Shown here piece after piece: positions 15,737 through 23,106 of a stretch of 23,106 nucleotides of DNA. How positions within the stretch are numbered: position 1 is the stretch's first letter; each line of letters begins with the position of its first letter. The notes under the pieces were generated by a model. That model did not search any database. It saw only the letters and a program-made list of their open reading frames with translations, and was not told where the DNA came from. A program made the position numbers and the translations under genes. This DNA comes from JBBRLA01 sp038231615 (GTDB taxonomy: Bacteria > Myxococcota_A > Polyangia > Palsa-1104 > JAEUJZ01), in the NCBI GenBank assembly GCA_038231615.1, contig JBBRLA010000044.1:1-23106 (forward strand), in the 5' to 3' direction.

Positions 15737-18156
15737 TACTTCACCCTCAAGATTCCGAGCTTGACTCGGTTCTCGCCATCCTGCGGCCCGTCGATGACCT
15801 TGAGCCGCGCCCCGTCGCCTCCCGGCCAGAAGCCGGTGAGCATCTGATACGACCCCGCAGGTTGCCCGACGCGGCTGGTCGTCATTTTGTGTTCGTCGAT
15901 GATGTAGGTCCCCGTCGCCCAGTAACTCGACGGGAACTTGCCGTCCAGGGGCACGTGGTCCCCGTTCCAGCGGGTGCCGGCCCCGTCGAAGTGCAGGAAC
16001 ACCCGGTAGCCCGCCCCCACCGGCTGCAGCACCTTGTAGTAGAGCCGGATGGTCAGGTCCTGCCCCCGGCTGACCTCGGCCGGCGCGTCATACCCGATGA
16101 GCTGGATGCGCCCGTCGAAGTTGGCGTGGGCCTCGTGCTGTGGCTTGGGCTCCTTGTCCAGCACCAGGCGCAAAAGCGGGTTCAGGTCCGCCTCGTTTGG
16201 TCCGAGCCGGTTCGACACCAGTAGGAACTGCACGTTGCTGTCGTCGACCACGTGGTAGGCGCGGCCGTGCTGCCGGGAGTGCTGATCGAGCGGCCCCAAT
16301 TCCTGCGAACCGACCATGGCGAAGGACCGCTTGCCGGGGTCCTTGTACAGGAAATCGAACACCCCGGCGATGGAGGTCAGCTCGACGCTGCTTTGCCCGT
16401 AGAACTTGCTGCCGGCCCGGGAGATGCCGTAGGTGCCCAGCGCCCCGCCGCCAAGCTGCTTGTATTTTGTATAAATCCCCCGGTACGACACGTGCTGCGA
16501 GATGGCCGGCACCATCGCATAGGCGCCCCATCCCGCCGCCAGCAGCGAGACCCCGACCACCCCGGTGAGCAGCCCCCGGCGCAGCCGCCCCCGGGTCGCC
16601 ATCCCCGCGAAAAGGAGCAGCCCGAAGACCATGGACAGGGCCACCAAAAGCGATGGGATCGTGGTCAGCGGCGCCGGCCAGTGCAGCGCCTCGGAAAGGT
16701 GCGCCCCGCCATACTGCTCGGGGAACAGAAACAGGTCCCGCCCCAGGAGCACTGCCAGGAGACCGGCGCAGAGCCCCCCGGTGACCCCGCCTGCGTCGTC
16801 ACCCGAAGGGGAAGCGAAGAGCCGGTCCAGATAAAACCCGCTGCACAAGGCCAGCGCCCCGAGGGCCGGGAAGGGCACGTCGGAGGCGATGGCCGAGTGG
16901 TAGGTGCACAGCACGTAGGTCAGCGCGAACCACGAAAGCGGCACCAGTTGCGCGAAGATCGCCCGCGCCGCCGCCTCCCGCCCGGCGCGGCCCAGGCTTC
17001 CCAGGGCCTCGTCGTCGGGTTTCGCCGGCATCGGGAAGCGCACCAGCGCCGAGAGGGCCAGGGGCAGAAGGGCGGCCCACGGAAAGAGCTGGAAGCCCAG
17101 GGGACGCAGCACCGTGTCGACCTGGGCCTCCCGGTTGGGCGGCAGGTGCAGGTAGCTGCCGACGAAGGGCGAGTAGCTGCCCGCATACTTGGGCAGGTGC
17201 ACCAGCAGGGCCACCCCGCACAGGAACATCGCGGTGCCCAAAAGCGGCGAGGAGCGCCAGCGACGGATCGCGCCCACTGCCAGAAAGATCCCGCCCAGCC
17301 CAATGAGCCCCACTGCCACCGATAGGCGCCTGCCATCGGTGAGGAGGGGCGCCGACCCCTGGGTGGCGGCCAGCGAGATCAGCAACCGCAGCGGCACCAA
17401 AAGCCCCGCGGTGCCCAGGACCGAGAGCAGCGCCACCTCGGCCTCATGCCCGCCTGGGGAGGCGAGGCAAAGGGCGGTGGCGACGGCGAAGGCCGGGGCG
17501 GCAATCCCCAGGTCCGCGCCCAGGGACAAGTAACCGATGGTCAGCCCGGCGACGGCGGCCAGCAGGCCCAGGAGGCGCTCGCCGAGGCGGCTGCCGGAGG
17601 GGTCGCCAACCGGCGGGCGGGGCCACGAGAGGGCGGCCAGGCCGCCGACGGCGAGGATGTGCCCCAGGACGGCGAAGAGGTGGGGGGTGGCCTGCCGGGC
17701 CCCGAGGAAAAACACCGGCGTCCCGAGCAAAACGAGGACCGCCAAGGGGGCCGCCCGCCGCCGCCCCAGCCACAGGGCGGTCAGGAAGAGGGCGAGAAGG
17801 GCCAAAAGGCCGGTGAGGGCCACGGGCAGGCGGGCCGCCCACTCGCTGGTGCCCAGGTGGCGCAGGGAATAGGCGATGGCCAGCATCGGCAGGGGTGGGT
17901 GGGTGCCTTTCCGTGCCGCCTCGACCAGGGAGCCGGCGGCGGCGTCCTTGGCCTGGTCGACCAGACGCACCTCCTGGGGGTCCCACAGGCCCGAGCGGCC
18001 CAGGAACGGCAAAAGGAGCAGCACCGCCGCGCCCATGACGATGAGGAGCGAGACGCCGGGCCGGTCGAGCCAGCCCATCCACCTGGGTGGAATCTGGCCC
18101 TTTTTGCCTTTTTGGCCTGCGCCGCTGTCGATGGTGCCGTTCTCGCTGTCCGTCAT
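15736..18156 (-). CDS. GT39/ArnT-like integral membrane glycosyltransferase
   Basis: An 806-residue membrane protein. After a short polar N-terminus and a first membrane helix (GVSLLIVMGAAVLLLLPFL), the first extracytoplasmic loop carries GLWDPQEVRLVDQA, matching the acidic Asp/Glu loop of GT39-family enzymes (PMT, ArnT). About ten or more further hydrophobic helices follow. The last 200 or so residues form a soluble, beta-rich domain (DLTIRLYYKVLQ..YRVFLHFD) common at the end of such enzymes in deltaproteobacteria. The family moves a sugar from a polyprenyl-phosphate carrier to lipid or protein on the outer side of the inner membrane. ATG 18156 is preferred over the open frame to 18261, whose residues are polar and not family-like. 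No good Shine-Dalgarno sequence precedes it. It is coupled to the GNAT gene downstream. Confidence 0.8.
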   Translation of the reverse strand: MTDSENGTIDSGAGQKGKKGQIPPRWMGWLDRPGVSLLIVMGAAVLLLLPFLGRSGLWDPQEVRLVDQAKDAAAGSLVEAARKGTHPPLPMLAIAYSLRHLGTSEWAARLPVALTGLLALLALFLTALWLGRRRAAPLAVLVLLGTPVFFLGARQATPHLFAVLGHILAVGGLAALSWPRPPVGDPSGSRLGERLLGLLAAVAGLTIGYLSLGADLGIAAPAFAVATALCLASPGGHEAEVALLSVLGTAGLLVPLRLLISLAATQGSAPLLTDGRRLSVAVGLIGLGGIFLAVGAIRRWRSSPLLGTAMFLCGVALLVHLPKYAGSYSPFVGSYLHLPPNREAQVDTVLRPLGFQLFPWAALLPLALSALVRFPMPAKPDDEALGSLGRAGREAAARAIFAQLVPLSWFALTYVLCTYHSAIASDVPFPALGALALCSGFYLDRLFASPSGDDAGGVTGGLCAGLLAVLLGRDLFLFPEQYGGAHLSEALHWPAPLTTIPSLLVALSMVFGLLLFAGMATRGRLRRGLLTGVVGVSLLAAGWGAYAMVPAISQHVSYRGIYTKYKQLGGGALGTYGISRAGSKFYGQSSVELTSIAGVFDFLYKDPGKRSFAMVGSQELGPLDQHSRQHGRAYHVVDDSNVQFLLVSNRLGPNEADLNPLLRLVLDKEPKPQHEAHANFDGRIQLIGYDAPAEVSRGQDLTIRLYYKVLQPVGAGYRVFLHFDGAGTRWNGDHVPLDGKFPSSYWATGTYIIDEHKMTTSRVGQPAGSYQMLTGFWPGGDGARLKVIDGPQDGENRVKLGILRVK

Positions 18157-18455
18157 GTCCCTGTGCCTGGTCAAAAGGGGCCGGGTGGTGAAGAGGCTAG
18201 TGGAACGCGCCCGAATTGACCAGCCGGATTCTACTTCACCGCTTTGCGCAGCGCCGTCCACTCGTCAAACCAGGTTGAAGGCGTCGCGACCTCAATGAGT
18301 CTGATGAAAAGATCATCCGGCCGAAACGCCACCTCACAGGTTCTGGCAACGTTGCATAGACATTTCATCGTCACTTGTTTGGTCGGACTGGGATGAAGCG
18401 CCTCCTGCCGTCTTACCTACCCTGCAGGCTGTCGTCAGCGGCTCTTACCAGTGTC
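18157..18455. other. Gene-free stretch upstream of the glycosyltransferase
   Basis: About 300 bp separates the glycosyltransferase start from the chimeric pseudogene. It contains a 10-bp perfect palindrome GCAACGTTGC (18346-18355) that could be an operator. I see a TTGACG and a TAGAAT on the - strand, but they are too far apart to make a standard promoter. Nothing else was recognised. Confidence 0.4.
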
Positions 18456-19300
<845 letters not shown>

Positions 19301-19305
<5 letters not shown>

Positions 19306-19342
19306 GCACTTTTCCGCTCCGCCGCCATCGAAGAGTTTGACA
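19301..19342. repeat. Dispersed repeat, copy 1 (upstream of the kinase chimera)
   Basis: Shares TTTCCGCTCCGCC with optional GCC, then ATCGAAG-x-GTT-x-GA-x-AT, with 20395-20430. It covers the start codon and immediate upstream region of the chimera. It may mark an old duplication boundary or a shared upstream control region. Confidence 0.65.
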
Positions 19343-19366
19343 TGGATCCCATCCCTAGTGCCTGTC

Positions 19367-20236
19367 CTAGAAGATCTTGGTGGCTGTCACGCTCATGCGG
19401 CTCATCGGGCTCGCTTGAGTCTTGCTGGTCTTGTCCACTTCGATCGAGTAAAAGGCCGATGCGAGGATGTTATTGCTGATGATGTCGAAGGCGTATAGTT
19501 TGAAGTCTCCCTTGTACCTTGCAGGAAAGACATCCTTACCATCGCGGTTGTTGTTCAAGCCGGGTGAGTCGGCGACTGCAATTTCATTGCCGGAGGGTCG
19601 GATGACGGTCGGCGCGCTCGGACCATCATTACCGGACTTCTTATTCTCTACTCGTTTGCCTTCGATGGTCACATAGCCCGTCCGGTCGACGAGCCGAGTG
19701 AGGCCGACTTCGGCAGCCTTGCCCTTGCTCAGCCGAAAGAGGACTTGATTGACGAAGGCGAAGGTTCCCGTCTGAGTATCATTAAACAATCCCGGTTTGT
19801 TCAGGTCCGCTCCGCTCGGCACCGCCGGGAACCCAGAGATCGCCAGGGATGGGTCCGCGATAACCGTGACCGAGCTGACCTTGGGCGCGCTGGGCGCGCT
19901 CTGCGTGCCCTGCTGGCTGTCATTGGCCGAGACGTCTTGACTGTCCTGATTGCCATCCGAGTCATCTTCGAACTCATATTCAGGCTTTTCCACATCGGTG
20001 TCCAACGGGTCATCCTGGAAGCCCGGCCCTTGCTCCGAGTTCGATTGAAGGATCGCTTGCGGCGGACGGGCATTTAACGGTGAGCGCCCGGACCCCTCCG
20101 GGTCCACCCTCATGCCATAGTGCTGAAGATAGCCCCTGGGCAGAGTGAACCTGCGAGAGGTCGTCAGGCTCCCCTGCTCTGACGTATTTCGCGGTTCCAT
20201 CGACTCACGGCGCGACGCTGTCTTCATTGCATACAT
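19367..20236 (-). CDS. Unrecognised acidic protein
   Basis: A 289-residue protein I do not recognise. It has no signal peptide or membrane segment. The first 65 residues are basic and polar; about 70-120 is an acidic and Gln/Ser-rich stretch (YEFEDDSDGNQDSQD..) that is probably disordered. The last 170 residues look beta-rich and folded (SVTVIADP.., GTFAFVNQVLFRLS, TGYVTIEGKRVENK, DFKLYAFDII). ATG 20236 is chosen over the adjacent ATG 20239 because AGAGGAG (20242-20248) is then 5 nt away. GC content is visibly lower than in the metabolic genes to the left. It lies between the TPR gene and the kinase chimera in the same direction and may belong to that surface/signalling cassette. The function is unknown. 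Confidence 0.7.
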   Translation of the reverse strand: MYAMKTASRRESMEPRNTSEQGSLTTSRRFTLPRGYLQHYGMRVDPEGSGRSPLNARPPQAILQSNSEQGPGFQDDPLDTDVEKPEYEFEDDSDGNQDSQDVSANDSQQGTQSAPSAPKVSSVTVIADPSLAISGFPAVPSGADLNKPGLFNDTQTGTFAFVNQVLFRLSKGKAAEVGLTRLVDRTGYVTIEGKRVENKKSGNDGPSAPTVIRPSGNEIAVADSPGLNNNRDGKDVFPARYKGDFKLYAFDIISNNILASAFYSIEVDKTSKTQASPMSRMSVTATKIF

Positions 20237-20248
20237 CATAGCTCCTCT

Positions 20249-20347
20249 CTATAAAGGATTGTCGGCAGCGGCCCTGAGCTGTTGCGAAGACAGGACGAAT
20301 GTAATGTGAGGGGCGTCGGCAGCGGCGGTGCCGCCGATCGTGCACAT
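20249..20347 (-). CDS. Possible 32-residue small protein
   Basis: ATG 20347 follows AGGAAGG at 5-nt spacing and reads MCTIGGTAAADAPHITFVLS.. to a TAG at 20249-20251, only 9 nt before the ATG at 20239. An upstream in-frame ATG (20362) would add five residues. The codons look plausible and the position suggests a leader peptide or coupled small protein for the acidic protein gene. At this length chance cannot be excluded. Confidence 0.35.
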   Translation of the reverse strand: MCTIGGTAAADAPHITFVLSSQQLRAAADNPL

Positions 20348-20394
20348 ATCTTCCTTCCTCATGTTGTCAATTTGCCTGCATACTGGTAAACTCT

Positions 20395-20430
20395 TTCACA
20401 CTTTCCGCTCCGCCATCGAAGTGTTAGATA
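20395..20430. repeat. Dispersed repeat, copy 2
   Basis: The counterpart of 19301-19342, in the 233-bp gap between the TPR gene end and the acidic protein gene. The copy lacks the extra GCC and has a few substitutions. No start codon follows it here, so a gene once linked to it may have been lost. Confidence 0.65.
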
Positions 20431-20472
20431 TCGCTGCGTACTATAGATCAAGAGCCAAAGCGGGACGATGCC

Positions 20473-21033
20473 TTAGCGGGCGTTGATGGGCTGGAGGGTG
20501 GTTTCTCCTGGGCGGGTGCCGAGGACTGCGCCGGTCACGATGGCCCCGGCTGCCACGGTGCCCAGGGCGGTCCAGAACCACCATTTCTTGTAGACGGGAC
20601 GAGGTGGTTGGGACGGGGGCTGCTCCAGCAGACGGAGGCGGGCCGCGGCGGCCAGGCGGTCCTGTTCCTGCTTCTGGTGAAGTTGGGCCAGGTAGGCGTC
20701 GATCTCGGCCTTTTGCTGGGTGCCGGGGTCTTCCCGGAGGTAGCGTTCGTAGAGTTGGATGGCCTCGTCGGTCTGCCCGGCCAGTCGGTGGGCCTGGGCC
20801 ATGTCATAGAGAAAGATGGGCAGGGGCTTGAGCACGTAAGCTTGGCGGAATGCCTGGATGGAAAGAGAGTACTGACCGCTCTGGTAATAGCGCTCGCCCA
20901 GTTCGCCGCACTTCTTGAGCGTGTGCGGGGGCGGGCAGCCCTGATCGGGGACGGGCTCGTCGGCGTGGGCAGGCGCAAGGGTACCCTGGGTCAGGAGCAG
21001 GGTCAGGAGGCAGCAGGTGGCGAGGCGATTCAT
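20473..21033 (-). CDS. Exported TPR protein with a C-terminal membrane anchor
   Basis: A 186-residue protein with an N-terminal signal peptide (cleavage probably after AHA, residue 24), then TPR repeats (about 40-105: GERYYQSGQYSLSIQAFRQAY, then AQAHRLAGQTDEAIQLYERYL). A charged Gln/Ala-rich coiled stretch follows, then a Pro-rich linker and a membrane segment after KKWWFWTA (about 150-172), with a short tail. This build is common in Myxococcota, often beside Ser/Thr kinase and surface-lipoprotein genes, and is presumed to be a periplasmic or membrane-tethered interaction module. It starts 14 nt after the VCBS lipoprotein stop, so the two form an operon. A partial, decayed copy lies at 18456-18798. 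The partner is unknown. Confidence 0.85.
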   Translation of the reverse strand: MNRLATCCLLTLLLTQGTLAPAHADEPVPDQGCPPPHTLKKCGELGERYYQSGQYSLSIQAFRQAYVLKPLPIFLYDMAQAHRLAGQTDEAIQLYERYLREDPGTQQKAEIDAYLAQLHQKQEQDRLAAAARLRLLEQPPSQPPRPVYKKWWFWTALGTVAAGAIVTGAVLGTRPGETTLQPINAR

Positions 21034-21046
21034 GCGAGCTTCCCCA

Positions 21047-22741
21047 TCAGTGCGAGGTGTTGAGCAGAATGTTCACGTCATTGCTCCTATTGTTGGCCAC
21101 GGCGAGGTCGGGCTTGCCGTCCCCATTGAAGTCCCCTATCGCTACCGAAAAGGGCCCGCTGCCCGTGGGGAAGTTCTGGTTGGGCTGGAATGTACCGTCG
21201 CCCTTTCCCAGCAGCACGCTCACGTTACTGCTCCCATTGTTAGCGACGGCGAGGTCGGGCTTGCCGTCCCCGTTGAAGTCCCCTATCGCTACCGAGATGG
21301 CCCCGCTGTCCGTGCGGAAGTTCTGGGCGGGCTGGAATGTACCGTCGCCCTTCCCCAGCAGCACGCTCACGTTATTGCTCCTATTGTTAGCAACGGCGAG
21401 GTCGGGCTTGCCATCCCCGTTGAAGTCCCCTATCGCTACCAGGCGGGGCTCGGTGCCCGTGGAGAAGTTCTGGGCAGGCTGGAATGTGCCGTCGCCCTTG
21501 CCCAGCAACACACTCACGTCGTTGCTGGCGAAGTTGGCGACGGTGAGGTCGATCTTGCCGTCACCGTTAAAGTCCCCTATCGCTATCGATGCAGGATTGG
21601 TGTCCGTGGAGAAGTTCTGGGCGGGCAGGAATGTACCGTCGTCCTTGCCCAGCAGCACGCTAACGTTGCTGCTTCCCCCGTTGGCGACGGCGAGGTCGGG
21701 TTTGCCGTCCCCATTGAAGTCCCCTATCGCTACCGATTCGGGTCTGCTGCCCGCGGTGAAGTTCTGAGCGGGCTGGAATGTACCGTCGCCCTTCCCCAGC
21801 AGCACGATAGCATTGTCGCTGTAGGCGACGACGAGGTCGGGCTTGCCGTCTCTGTTTACGTCCCCAATTGCTACCGAGGTGGTCTGAATACCGACGGGGA
21901 AGTTTTGGGCGGCGGCGAAGCCGAGCGTACCATAGTAGTATGAAAAGGCATGCTTGGCCGTAGCCTGCGTGCCATCTGGGTCGATGACCGTCAGGTCCAT
22001 TGGGCCAAACATCCCCCCAGGCGACATTGCTTGAACTTGAAGGGGGGATACCACAATGACACCGCTGGCGGCAGTTTGACCTAGCATGACCTTGAGTCCA
22101 CTCAGGAAAGACTGACCATTGATCGTCAGAGTGATTCCGCCCTGGGTCGGTCCCAGCGCCGGCATCACTGGAGTCGCCGGATTCAGCGAAATCATGGCTG
22201 GTGCGCAGGTGCTGGCGGTACACAGATTGCTGAGGCAGTCGCTGGTGGCCTGGCACTTGCTGCCATTCTTACAGGGCGCACAAAGCCGTCCGCCACAATC
22301 GGTGTCCGTTTCGCCATAATCCTGGATGCCGTCAGAGCAGGTGTTGATCATCTGCTGAAGCATGAGGGCCGTGTGCAGGTGAGCACCGGACGCGATCATG
22401 GCTGTGCCCATGCCGACGCCAACCTGTGCGCCCGCCTTGAGCGCCACGGCATTGATCGTCAGCGGCCCCTGTGCCATGGCAGGCAGCAGCACCGCCACCT
22501 GCACCGGCAGCGCCGTCTCCCCATCAGGAAGGGCGCGTGTCGTGCTGTTCTGTACGGCGCCGCTCAGGGAAAAGTTGATGGTGTCCAGGGCCAGGCTGCC
22601 CTGTACATCGATCGACAGGCAGGTCCCGTCCTGCCCATCACAGGGGTCGCCGGCCGAACAGCCTAATAGCGACGCCAGCAGGAGGCTAATGCAATTGCTT
22701 GGGGATATATTCTTCTTCTGCCGGTGGCGGAGTGGGAACAT
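21047..22741 (-). CDS. FG-GAP/VCBS-repeat lipoprotein with Cys-rich and IPT/TIG domains
   Basis: A 564-residue surface lipoprotein. The lipobox LLGC puts the lipidated Cys at 28. Residues to about 150 form a beta-rich domain. A Myxococcus-type Cys-rich repeat follows (CSDGIQDYGETDTDCGG, then C..C..C), and then an IPT/TIG-like domain (LGPTQGGITLTINGQSF). The last 290 residues are six tandem FG-GAP/VCBS repeats of 49 residues (first one 47), each with a Ca2+-binding D-x-N-x-D-G-x-x-D loop. They should form a partial beta-propeller; six blades fall short of the usual seven. ATG 22741 is chosen because AAGGA lies 5 nt upstream and a lipoprotein signal follows. It overlaps the upstream gene by 56 bp. 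It probably acts in adhesion or ligand binding at the cell surface. Confidence 0.85.
   Translation of the reverse strand: MFPLRHRQKKNISPSNCISLLLASLLGCSAGDPCDGQDGTCLSIDVQGSLALDTINFSLSGAVQNSTTRALPDGETALPVQVAVLLPAMAQGPLTINAVALKAGAQVGVGMGTAMIASGAHLHTALMLQQMINTCSDGIQDYGETDTDCGGRLCAPCKNGSKCQATSDCLSNLCTASTCAPAMISLNPATPVMPALGPTQGGITLTINGQSFLSGLKVMLGQTAASGVIVVSPLQVQAMSPGGMFGPMDLTVIDPDGTQATAKHAFSYYYGTLGFAAAQNFPVGIQTTSVAIGDVNRDGKPDLVVAYSDNAIVLLGKGDGTFQPAQNFTAGSRPESVAIGDFNGDGKPDLAVANGGSSNVSVLLGKDDGTFLPAQNFSTDTNPASIAIGDFNGDGKIDLTVANFASNDVSVLLGKGDGTFQPAQNFSTGTEPRLVAIGDFNGDGKPDLAVANNRSNNVSVLLGKGDGTFQPAQNFRTDSGAISVAIGDFNGDGKPDLAVANNGSSNVSVLLGKGDGTFQPNQNFPTGSGPFSVAIGDFNGDGKPDLAVANNRSNDVNILLNTSH
21050..21906 (-). 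repeat. Six tandem 147-bp VCBS-encoding repeats
   Basis: The landmark GTCCCCTATCG recurs at 21131, 21278, 21425, 21572 and 21719 (exactly 147 bp apart), with a diverged copy 141 bp further at 21860. The units are strongly alike at DNA level, including silent positions, which suggests recent amplification or gene conversion. Confidence 0.9.
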
Positions 22742-23106
22742 GTTGTTCCTTGGCCGGTTGCGGGGCGGTCCGGTCCGCCTCCTGGGTGGATAGAGGCTGC
22801 TTGCCATCATGTCTTCGTTTGGTCCCGTGAGAGTGTCCGCTGCCCTTGAGCTTGGTTTCTTCCGCAGTTGTCGGGACCACCGGCGCGGACTTTGGCTCCG
22901 TCGGCTTGTCGGGAGCCGGTTTCGTCTCTCGTGGTTCGTCCGCAACCGGCTTCAGCGGCGGTACCAGGCTTGGCTGGGGCAGTACTGGCGCTTGTGCCGG
23001 CCGCCCTCCCATTGCCGATACGACCCGTGAAGCCTCGCCATGGCCCCGCGGTCGCAGCGCCAAGCCCCCGACCCCGGCCACCAGCAACCCCGCGATCGCC
23101 GCCGCC
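22686..23106 (-). CDS. C-terminus of a membrane protein, probably a Ser/Thr kinase (partial)
   Basis: The frame is open from the window edge to TAG 22686-22688. It begins with a hydrophobic segment (AAAIAGLLVAGVGGLAL) that looks like a membrane anchor, followed by about 120 residues rich in Pro, Lys, Glu and Ala, probably disordered. This anchor-plus-Pro-rich-tail layout is typical of myxobacterial Hanks-type kinases, and a kinase fragment occurs in the same cassette at 18796-19305. The catalytic domain would lie outside the window, so the kinase call is inference. The 3' end overlaps the start of the VCBS lipoprotein gene by 56 bp in a different frame, so the two are probably co-translated. 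Confidence 0.55.
   Translation of the reverse strand, partial: AAAIAGLLVAGVGGLALRPRGHGEASRVVSAMGGRPAQAPVLPQPSLVPPLKPVADEPRETKPAPDKPTEPKSAPVVPTTAEETKLKGSGHSHGTKRRHDGKQPLSTQEADRTAPQPAKEQHVPTPPPAEEEYIPKQLH

Noticed and set aside
21050..21906. CRISPR-like regular spacing
   Set aside because: The 147-bp period codes for a protein repeat throughout and there are no unique spacers or short direct repeats.
21017..21943. Repetitive + strand open frames over the VCBS repeats
   Set aside because: They are mirror images of the 147-bp repeats; the - strand reading has Ca2+-binding motifs and a lipoprotein signal.

Overview
The window looks like a chromosomal piece of a GC-rich member of the Myxococcota (or a closely related deltaproteobacterial lineage). 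The support is a Myxococcus-type PilZ protein, a lipoprotein with the Cys-rich 'DGxxDxxExDxDCGGxxC' repeat, remains of Hanks-type Ser/Thr kinase genes, TPR proteins with the 'KKWWFWTA' membrane anchor, and a large TPR/HEAT protein. No rRNA, tRNA, CRISPR array or transposase gene was seen. The assignment is inference from gene content, not from a marker gene.

Region 1 (1-5302, + strand) is a tightly packed operon. After the 3' end of an unknown gene that carries a 7-bp tandem repeat come a multi-cluster radical SAM enzyme resembling archaeal tetraether synthase (Tes) and its bacterial relatives, two overlapping short-chain dehydrogenase/reductases, and an ABC-2 transporter (ATPase plus permease). 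The first SDR has an intact Ser-Tyr-Lys triad. The second has lost all three residues (Ala-Phe-Gln). The set reads as a biosynthesis-and-translocation unit, most likely for an unusual lipid or other hydrophobic product. This is the best candidate for an undescribed system here.

Region 2 (5315-8192, - strand) pairs serA (D-3-phosphoglycerate dehydrogenase, with nine consecutive Ser codons near its start) with a downstream FAD-linked D-2-hydroxyacid dehydrogenase. This fits the known coupling in which D-2-hydroxyglutarate made by SerA is re-oxidised. Between them lie a 118-bp imperfect palindrome with regularly spaced tandem GA mismatches and a set of three short hairpin repeats. A divergent lipoprotein phosphoesterase (8298-9596, +) follows.

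Region 3 (9682-18156, - strand) holds, in transcription order, a GT39-like membrane glycosyltransferase, a GNAT acetyltransferase coupled to it by a TAATG overlap, a PilZ c-di-GMP receptor, and a very large exported TPR/HEAT protein. The theme is cell envelope and signalling.

Region 4 (18456-23106, - strand) appears lower in GC and accessory. It holds the C-terminus of a membrane protein that is probably a kinase, an FG-GAP/VCBS lipoprotein with six near-identical repeats, an exported TPR protein with a C-terminal membrane anchor, a possible 32-residue ORF, an unrecognised acidic protein, and a decayed chimera in which a truncated kinase is fused to a deleted and frameshifted copy of the TPR gene. 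The region looks like an actively rearranging signalling/surface cassette.
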